Shown: piece after piece, positions 56,280 to 64,000 of the stretch | How positions within the stretch are numbered: position 1 is the first letter of the stretch | Layout: each line of letters starts with the position of its first letter | Source: Alitta virens | Taxonomy: Eukaryota > Annelida > Polychaeta > Phyllodocida > Nereididae | DNA: 64,000 nucleotides | Reading direction: 5' to 3' | Assembly: GCA_932294295.1 (NCBI GenBank) | Contig: OW028580.1 | Location: forward strand, 6,424,874 to 6,488,873 | The notes under the pieces: model-generated | Databases searched by the model: none | The model's input: the letters and a program-made list of their open reading frames with translations, nothing else | Told to the model about the DNA's origin: nothing | Made by a program: the position numbers and the translations under genes

Positions 56280-57284
56280 GAATGTCTAGCCTGAATCAGA
56301 TGTCCTGACTATGGCTGCACAACTGTATACATGTACTCGCCTGTCAGTTGAGAGAGACTCATGCTAGAACAGGCCTGCCAACCGTATGATTGTATAAAGT
56401 CGTTCATGTTCGTCCATGAGGATTACAAACGCTACACCAAATTAATTTCCAACTTATGAGGTATTACTTTATTGATTATGTATTGATCCCCTTTTAAGAC
56501 GGAGGATGTTTTAAGGAGGGCTTGCCTCCTTTGAACTAACAAATCAATAACTAGGTTGTAACGGTTAAGTGCTGTTGTTACAACATTAGCAGAAGCCAGT
56601 CTAGCCTATTAGAATGAGCATAATATTATACTCCTTAATGCTGAGGTAGAAAAAATAAATATTATTCAGATTTTAAATCAAATTGTAATGTAATAAACTT
56701 ATTCAGCTTGGATATATTTTTTCTGTGTGGTCTGAATTACCAGCTCTGTCATATCATCCTTACGTCTGCCTGTGGTAAGTGTAAGTGTATTTGAAAAATC
56801 TGTATTTCCACAATGAATAGTTGACAAGTAGATTTTCAAGGTTATGATATCGAATGACTGTAATTTTCATCATTTTTACAAAGTTGAGTGCCAAAATGTT
56901 TGAAAAAAAAAAGATAAAACATTTAAAACTGGTATAAAAGGTATATACTACAGGGCAGTCGATTGATCCTATTTGTTTTTTCTTTCTTTACTTTTTTTAA
57001 AGAGGCCATTCACTATTGTTGTGGTTAGCCTTAAGGGACAATACTAAAAGGTTCTAAAAGGCAACGATTGGCCTTAAGAACTTTATCCAAGCAAAGAATT
57101 AAGGGGCACATTTAAGTGTTAAAGGAGGTTTTTGTTGTGTTAAGCTTAGAGTCAATCTTGAGTAGCCTGATAAAACACAATGATTAGATGGGTAATTTAC
57201 AACTTATTTTGCAGGAAAAAACATACAATAGAGTGGTGTAACCCACGGACAAACAATTATGATCCTAATTCTAGGGTTGAAGTA
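56280..57284. other. AT-rich stretch
   Basis: A small SINE-2-like piece (CATCCTTACGTCTGCC near 56756). No gene supported. Confidence 0.35.
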
Positions 57285-57604
57285 ATAGGGAGATGATCTT
57301 AATGGCGAGGTATTCCTAGAAGTTTGATATTGTTTCATTGTATTTCCTGAAATAAATTAAATATCTTTTAATGCGATGCTCATTGGCAACCGAATGTTAT
57401 GTTTATTGACAATATACTTTGGCACCACTGGTAGATTGCACTGTTTCTGGATAATGTCCAAGTCTTCATCCTGCAAATAAGGTGCGAACTAATGACCATA
57501 CTAAACCTTTGTCCTCGATTCAGACTGCTTGAAGCAACAAGGATTATGTCTACCAACTTATGAGGTTACGTATTGAATCGGTTACCAATAGTACACAATT
57601 CAAT

Positions 57605-57700
57605 TGTCTTTATAGTGAGGTGGTCTTGATACAAATGCAGTTATATCCAAATTTAGTGGTCTTAATGATGAGGTGGTCTTAAGTCGGGGTTTCGCTATGT
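57605..57700 (-). mobile_element. Tigger-like element, right arms
   Basis: TTTATAGTGAGGTGGTCTTG, then GTGGTCTTAATGATGAGGTG, GTCTTAAGTCGGGGTTTCGC. A further right arm (GATCTTAATGGCGAGGTAT) is at 57294. Confidence 0.55.
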
Positions 57701-58424
57701 ATTTTGAAGAGTGTCAATCCTTCCGGCTCTATTCGGACAAAAATGCGTTCTAAATGGAAATACTTTGTTGACCTATTTGTTTTAAAATTTTGTTTTTACT
57801 TCGCCTTAGCATCTAAGCACAATCATGGTTTTATCTTTTGTTATAAAACTGAATAATGTACAAAACTATGAAAAGGATGTTGCCTATTGAGAGATCTTTT
57901 GACAATTATGTGTATTTATGGTTTTCGCTTTTGTGACTAAAAACTTTTATGGCCTTTGCCGACCCTCGTAAAACTTTATTATCTTGCCTCTATTTATAGC
58001 ACTGGTGCCTCGCCATCACCATGCTTCTGCAAAATGTAACTGCTTTGAAGTGGCCTTAATATCGAGGTGAATGAAATGGTGAGGATATAGTTGATGCCAA
58101 AATATGGGGATCTTAGTTGCTAGGTGAAGTAGGATGCTAAAATTTGTGAAAGAAACCATCTAGTAATTGTATGAAAAGGTGTACCACAGGGCAGTCTATT
58201 GACCCCATTGGATTTCTTCTTCTTGTGAAATCTGATGAACAGTTACATGCACTATTTATTGTGGAGTTGGCTTTGGTGTGGTTTCTACTGTTTAATTTGT
58301 ATTATCAAATGATTATATCATACCTTAGTATTCGTGATATCTATACTTAACTTATACAATACATTATGTTGTTTGTTAAGATTTTATCGTTCATATGTAT
58401 TGCGCAATGAATGATTGTACTATA
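57701..58424. other. AT-rich stretch
   Basis: One Tigger-module half at 58052 (GGCCTTAATATCGAGGTG). Nothing else recognised. Confidence 0.35.
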
Positions 58425-58520
58425 TTCCTATTCTATTCTATTCTATTCTATTCTATTCTATATTGTGCAATAAATTATTGTACTATATTCCTATTCTATT
58501 CTATTCTATTCTATTCTGTA
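58415..58520. repeat. (TTCTA)n pentanucleotide with duplicated flank
   Basis: Two TTCTA blocks, each preceded by TTGTACTATATTCCTA, so block plus flank was duplicated. Confidence 0.93.
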
Positions 58521-59405
58521 GTTGTACCATCCTTCAGGAAATGTTCAAATGTCCATCTGTAAGAACAATGCCAAACAGCTTTGTATTTATGAGTGTTGCA
58601 ATTTGCTTGCTTCTCGTTACTGGTTCAGACTGCACAACATAAGATTGCAATCTCTGTTTGTCATACTGATCAATTATGGCCACATAACAGAGCAAACAGC
58701 CTGATAGACTGTCAGTAAGTCAATTAGCAGATGTTATCAAGCACAGCTTCACATTTAGCCGTACAAATGCTGCAGATAACCAGAGCAGAGATAGACCTAA
58801 TGCAATGATATATGTCAGTGTATCAGCATGAAGAGATGGACTATAGCCTAGGAGTGGTTGATTAGATTAGTGTATCAATTGTGCTGTTGGTTAGATGTAT
58901 TGGATGATGGTAAGAGATTATGCCGTTGTCTATGTGGTTGGTGTAGTAGATTAGGGCTTAATCTAAAGCCAGTTTGTGATTATACACCCACTTGTTTGTA
59001 TGAGTTGGTTTTAGGAGTCTTTGGAAATTCCTTTGCAGTCTGAAATGACATTTTTATGGTACAGCTGCACCATGTAAAGAAAGTTACATTTAAAACTAAT
59101 ATTAAAACCATGTGAATAGTAAAACATGTGAATCACATTATTCTTGACTAAAATTTACTCTAAATATAGTAATCTGTCTCAAAAGAGTCACAAATAGGAT
59201 CATCCAAGTGATTTGTCTGGTGTTGGACCAAGTATGGTTTTGACAAATCTATCTTGCATATTCTTGCTGACAACAAAATACTGCTGCAAGAAACAAAGAA
59301 AATAAATCAAGCAATTGACCATGATCAAGATATCCAGTGTTACTGGCTCAGGCACAAGATAGAGACACCATTTTTTAAACCAACATACAGAGTGGAATAA
59401 ATCGA
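58521..59405. other. Unlabelled stretch
   Basis: No exon, RNA or known repeat seen. Confidence 0.35.
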
Positions 59406-59409
59406 CTAA

Positions 59410-59577
59410 GGCTTAATTCGGCTCACGGGTCGATCGACCCGTGTAGCGAGCTCAGATAGAGAGACGATGAGGCAAGGAAGCCAAGAGAACCATGATGGGG
59501 TGCATCCAACACATGCTGATGATGTTGCGCAGTATCTTCACAACCTCATCGCTCTCTATCGACAGTTCCCAACCTGA
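59410..59577 (+). pseudogene. Short ORF resembling the last block of an SGNH/GDSL hydrolase domain
   Basis: Open from a stop at 59407 to TGA at 59575. The first ATG is 59467, giving 36 residues (MRQGSQENHDGVHPTHADDV..., then AQYLHNLIALYRQFPT). The D-G-V-H-P-T run followed by an amphipathic helix resembles block V (D-x-x-H) of SGNH hydrolases. Such domains also occur in some mobile-element and tail-associated proteins. Nothing upstream supplies the GDS, Gly and Asn blocks, so at best this is a remnant. The match is short and could be chance. Confidence 0.25.
59424..59443. other. Perfect 20-bp palindrome
   Basis: CACGGGTCGA followed by its exact reverse complement. It lies inside the small open frame at 59410-59577. 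Confidence 0.9.
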
Positions 59578-59579
59578 TT

Positions 59580-61765
59580 GATAGCCTTTTCAGAACACGC
59601 TGAGACGGTTCGAGACCGTGTGCTCTGTCGTTTAGCGGAATGGCATTCCGAGCAGCCAGCACTTCTTCTTTGTGGAATTAGTTGCCCCAAGGCAAGACGA
59701 AAGAGGGCCTAATCAAAGTGGTCTGCTCCCGGGCAAGTCCCTAACCCCATAGAGTGATATAGCCTTGTCTTCTGCCTTTAAGGTCAGGTGCTACCAAATA
59801 TAGCACGAAAGCCAGTTGAACTGACAAAGTCTTAATATTTAGAACATTCTAATATGACATTACAAACAAACAACAGTTTGCTCTTAATATCTGTATTTTG
59901 TTGTTAATGGGGTTAAAAATAACTTAAAACCCTTAACATATGCCCCCTAGCACTAAATGCAGTATCAAAAGTAAGTGTGTATATTTTCAACTTATGTCAC
60001 CAAGTACGGAGTAATTTAGCACAATTGTGTTTTGTTCTTTATTTCTCAAATAACTTATATTTCAGCTGGCAGCTAGAATTTGTTTTGCATTCTCTTACAA
60101 AGTCGGTTTAGCCTGAACCATATTCCACTGTCTAGATACTGGCACACTATGTTTAGTAAGGGTGCCCTGCATTCTCCAGACCTATGGGTCTCAGTATGGT
60201 TTTTCCAAAGCCCCCATTTGCATTCAGGCAGCGAATGATATGTGTCCACGTGGTAATCTTGCTGGCACAGCCCAGTGTCGGAAAGTGGTATTGTGTTGGA
60301 ATATATATCGGCATTATTGTGATCTATATCCTGAAGTTGTGCCCTTGCTGAGAGGTCAGAGGCTTGTACACGTGTTGGCAGACCTAGAGGGAAGTAGATA
60401 TATTTGGGGTTTTGCGAGTGCGGTCTTTCAACCAGCGGCATCAGGCGGAGTGCCATTGTGGGGTGTTGAGGAGTGAAAACCAGCATGAACTGGGGCAACC
60501 AAGCCCTCAGGGAGGAATGGAATCCGGCAAGGACCTTCATTATCACGCCTTCAGACCAGTGTGCCTTCAATCTCCATTATAAAGGTGATGGCGGCGTGCG
60601 AGGAATGTATTCCGCTATGACCCAGACTTCGACCGGCAAGCTTCGGCCAGCTTCGGACAGCTTCGGCCGGCTTCGACAGAGGGAGGAAGTAGACAAACTG
60701 AAGGATATATATGGCCAAGCGCCCCACACAATCCCCCTTCCCTCCCCTTCTTGCAAAATTAGCCCCAGTGCCTGGCTGTAATGTGCCAGGCTGAATTCCA
60801 TGAATTCTCCATCGATCGCCAAGATTAACTTTCTGACCTCAGCTCGCCAAAATGCCTGCTTGGATTGCATTCGTCTCTACGGCCAGTTGGATACGCTATT
60901 TGCGTGACGCAACCAAGTGCAAGGCTTGCTAAGATAAAAGACATAACAGATGGCTATGTTGTTTTATCATTGAACCTATACAAAGGATACTGATGACACT
61001 GTAGAGACAGTATGGGAAGACCTTCTAGAGAAACAAGAGCTGTCTTTTCCTATGTTTGGTTTCACAGCGAGCGAATGTAAAGCACAAGTAAACAGGGTGT
61101 AGTTTGCCTAAGCTATGCTTTGGATGTGCTTTTGGGCGCTTATTGGCACATGTAAGAGCGCATTGGCATGAGTAAAAGGTAAATGCTTTTCCGATCATAT
61201 GGATTTCCTTATTATGTCACTCAGGTCTGCCAAGCCCTTTTCTATGTTGGTGGTTGTTAAGCCTTTAGGTTCGCATGAGCGAGTTATGGATGAATGTCGA
61301 GCTCACGGACACACCGCGGACTCTCTTTGAAACTGTTTGTCGGGTCGTAAAACCGCTTTTCGGAACTGCTGAGGATTCTTGCGATCAGCAAATTGCCAAT
61401 TTTAAAGGGCCCCGAAACGAAGTCTCGACCACCGCAGACTTCCTGTGGACACTGTTGCGCGGATACTTCCGAGCGGTGACTTCGGCAAAGAGGACACTTT
61501 GGTGAGGACATTCCTCGGACACACGTCTACTGATCAAAGACGAGCAGGAAATGAAATGTCTCGAAGGCTGCCTAAATAGCTCAGCTCTGCCCCATTGCTT
61601 CACTGAGTCAGACAGCATAACGAGACTTGGATGTGAAAAGGGAAGACCGCAGCACTACTTGATGCAGCGGATGTTGAATCAGCCGCTGCGGCTGCGGCTG
61701 AATACATGCCTCCAAAAATAGTTCGGCTCCATCACTAGTACAGATTCATGCACTGTGTAGTGCGG
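59580..61765. other. GC-richer island with unrecognised overlapping ORFs
   Basis: From about 59460 to 61760 the sequence is visibly richer in G+C and CpG than its surroundings. Open frames occur on both strands: minus 60570-60073 (165 codons), plus 60162-60476 (104 codons), minus 60870-60577 (97 codons), plus 61275-61505 (76 codons, MSELWMNVELTDTPRTLFET...). None has a motif I recognise, and opposing frames overlap, so no strand is preferred. A degenerate decamer GCTTCGGCCA/GCTTCGGACA repeats four times at 60635-60676, and a GCGGCT run lies at 61683-61699. Possible readings are an old, decayed retroelement or transposon, or a CpG-rich regulatory island. Confidence 0.35.
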
Positions 61766-62885
61766 CTCCTTGCTCGATTCGTTGGAGCACCATGTGATGA
61801 TGTCAGCTGCACAAATATATTGTAATATCACTTAGCCTTTATTTTAATATTAAACATATTGTAATGGAACTCAGAGCTCAGAGTCATTTTATTTATATTA
61901 CATATATATGTGTAAAACATTTCAACAGTTTTTCAAGTACTAATGGTACATAATAATTACAATACTTACATGTAGTGACTTATTATTGATAAGGGTGATA
62001 CCGACACAGAATGCTGTAACTTAAATGTGTTAAAAACACTGTACAGACTCTTGATTCTTTTCTAGCATTTATTTACCAGTAGGGATATACATGATACTAC
62101 AGTTTGTTTACTAACATCAACAACGAACAATTGACAGAACATGTACTTTGAAAATCATGTCAAGTGTCATGTCAAGTGTATTTGAACTAGATGTCCGTTG
62201 ATTCTGTTCCTAAAAACGTTTCTTTCATGTGAAATGTTTCCAAGCAACGATCATACCAACAACATTTTTGCAAAACTGATAATTACAAATCATTCATCAT
62301 ACAGCATGGCTACTTCAACGAGTCAAATATCTTTGCCAAATACAGCAAAATATGACTGATAAAACAATTTAGCTTTATGGTGTTCGACAGTTTCTCCAAA
62401 TATAGCAACGGACCAATACTGCGTCGCATCACGACTTCACCTTGTTCCATATGGAATCACCAAACAGTCATCCATCATTACCTCATTCCTAGGGAAATTG
62501 TCCCTATCCATCATGCTCTGTGCAGCCGTTGTAAGACGAATGGCCAAGAAAATACCCCAGTGTAAATTGTTTAATGTGAAGACCTCTGGTGATGGCATTG
62601 ACTGTAGTGCGTGAATGATTCTCTAAAAGATGTAGTGCTGTAGATAGTACATTGCTTTTACTAACATGCCACCTCAGGGCATACTTAAAGCATTAAGCAT
62701 TTTTATTAAATACATAAGAACCCTAAGATTAAGGCAACTGTCAGCATGGTCAGGCACCACTAAAATGGTATTTCGAAATGTTGGTCTTAATAAGGGGGGT
62801 TTTTACGATGCTTTGGGCCTCATTAAAGGGGTTGGAAAATAGAATTTGATCTTAATATTTTAATTAGTGGACCAGTTGAGGTACA
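61766..62885. other. AT-rich stretch
   Basis: Nothing coding or repetitive recognised. Confidence 0.4.
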
Positions 62886-62887
62886 TA

Positions 62888-62982
62888 CCATGGAGTCACT
62901 GTATAGTAACTCCATGTATATGTATAGTGACTCCATGTATATGTATAGTGACTCCATGTATATGTATAGTGACTCCATGTAC
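62888..62982. repeat. 21-bp minisatellite, about 4.5 copies
   Basis: Unit ACTCCATGTATATGTATAGT plus G. The period is a multiple of three, so repetitive frames are open on both strands. Confidence 0.93.
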
Positions 62983-63022
62983 ATACTACACTGTTTTATT
63001 GTCAAAACAGCATCATAAGAAA

Positions 63023-63200
63023 TACTGTGAAACCCCACTTTTAAGACGACTTCACTATTGAGACCACTTGGCAATTAAGATCAATAATTAAGATCAAGCT
63101 GTTTATTTGTGAGTATTGTCTACCTCGCTATTAAGACCACCTCCTTTAAAACCAATACATTTTCTAACAGATGTGACCTCAATTGCGAGGGGGCACTGTA
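63023..63200. mobile_element. Tigger/pogo-like MITE, best-preserved copy (178 bp)
   Basis: Begins TACTGTGAAACCCCACTTTT and ends AATTGCGAGGGGGCACTGTA, so the termini are inverted repeats with TA at each edge. Inside are GACTTCACTATTGAGACCAC and CTACCTCGCTATTAAGACCA. It carries no coding sequence. Superfamily assignment rests on the TACWGTG...CCTC end and TA flank. Confidence 0.7.
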
Positions 63201-63279
63201 TGATTGTGTACGTGACCTCTATTATTAGGTCACTCTATAACTAAGGAAGTCACATTTCTTAAGCTAAAGACGTAAATAT

Positions 63280-63348
63280 TTGACCTTAATATAGACCACC
63301 TTACTTTTAAAGAGGTCCCGTTAAAACGAGGTTATGGCGTATATATTA
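63280..63348. mobile_element. Tigger-like module fragment
   Basis: GACCTTAATATAGACCACCT, TTAAAGAGGTCCCGTTAAAA, CGAGGTTATGG; diverged arms. Confidence 0.45.
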
Positions 63349-63349
63349 T

Positions 63350-64000
63350 CATAACCATATTCATAATTCCCCCCCCCCCCAATATATATCACATGATATA
63401 TTACCTCCTAGAACCAATTAATCATTCAGTCACTTCATGAATTGACATTGCCAAAAGCAACTGTCAGTTTTACATGGAAGATGTTTTTGTCTGCGGAAGA
63501 GGCTTGACACAAGGCCCGGATGTCTCTCCTCTCCTTTTTATATATTCATGAATGTGGTTTATTATCTAACGATTTCAAAGCGCATATTTTTTGCTTAATA
63601 TTCTCCACAGAAACTGCGCAGGTAATTCTTTAACAGTACCCTGAGGGTCCTGGATTCAAATGCTGGTCTGATTACATGTTATTCTATGTTGCAGTACATT
63701 TAACCGATATGTTTTTCAAATGTCTGTCTTAGGCCTTGTCGTGTTGTAGCTACACTTTTGCAATTTGGTATTTTTTAGTTTCAATGTTGAATCTTGTATT
63801 GATTTTTCTCGCCCTTGGGGTATAGACAGTATCTTCAATACTATCGTGGCATTGATCACCAGGAGCAACACTACATTTGATTTTCTACACTGTATATCTC
63901 GCCATTGTTGGTTGATAGATTTTTTTTTGTGTGTTTTTTTTCACTTTATTTAATATTTTGGCATTTTTTCCGTTCTTTTTTGGTGCCATTGTTGAGTGTA
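63350..64000. other. Unlabelled end of window
   Basis: A C homopolymer at about 63369-63380; otherwise nothing recognised. Confidence 0.4.

Overview
This window is nuclear DNA of an animal and is almost entirely non-coding. It is AT-rich, packed with tetra- and pentanucleotide microsatellites, and has spliceosomal-type signals. It also carries tRNA-derived SINEs, short inverted-repeat DNA elements (MITEs) and 5'-truncated LINE tails. No bacterial, organellar or viral gene organisation is visible. The repeat spectrum suggests a marine invertebrate with a large intron-rich genome, but I cannot place the phylum from sequence alone. Repeat-family names used here (SINE-1, SINE-2, MITE-B and so on) are local labels for families defined by comparing copies inside this window.

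Only one stretch looks like a confident protein-coding exon. At 12120-12232 (+) a pyrimidine tract and CAG acceptor are followed by an ATG, a classic signal peptide, a furin-like basic cluster and a CAG|GTCAGT donor. This is the first coding exon of a secreted protein. The signal peptide plus basic cluster plus early exon end resembles R-spondin-type genes, but that is inference. A textbook recursive-splice (zero-length exon) signal lies at 39759/39760 on the same strand, as expected inside a long intron. A second, weaker signal-peptide-like first exon lies at 45877-45949 (+), just downstream of a TGACGTCA site. One reading is that most of the window is a very long intron of one secreted-protein gene with an alternative promoter near 45.8 kb. 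I found no further exon.

Layout. 0-12 kb: microsatellites, a 27-bp minisatellite, SINE/MITE copies, LINE tails. 12-15 kb: the coding exon and SINE copies. 15.6-16.7 kb: a 1-kb polypyrimidine tract. 17-22 kb: sparse, with a CRE/CTCF-like/CRE cluster at 19.9-20.0 kb. 22-27 kb: odd degenerate repeats (TCGTAG-rich block, AAGT array, TTAGG/GATA/GGAT composite) and a homeodomain-core-rich island. 27-37 kb: mostly unlabelled AT-rich DNA with SINEs and GATA arrays. 37-43 kb: an AGAGG-to-AGAGC array, a perfect 260-bp tandem duplication, the recursive splice signal and an ACT array. 43-56 kb: the densest mix of MITEs, SINEs and promoter-like motif clusters (CRE, E-box, ETS, YY1-like). 56-64 kb: an 8-bp SINE-tail array, an unrecognised GC-richer island at 59.4-61.8 kb, and a 178-bp Tigger/pogo-like MITE.

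The dominant theme is five dispersed repeat families that recur many times in 64 kb. These are a tRNA-derived SINE with an expanding CTGAGACA tail, a second tRNA-derived SINE, and a TIR MITE carrying a CTCF-like CCACCAGGTGGC motif. The others are a near-perfect foldback MITE and a very common palindromic module (CCTCRCTATTAAGACCAC) with Tigger/pogo-like ends.
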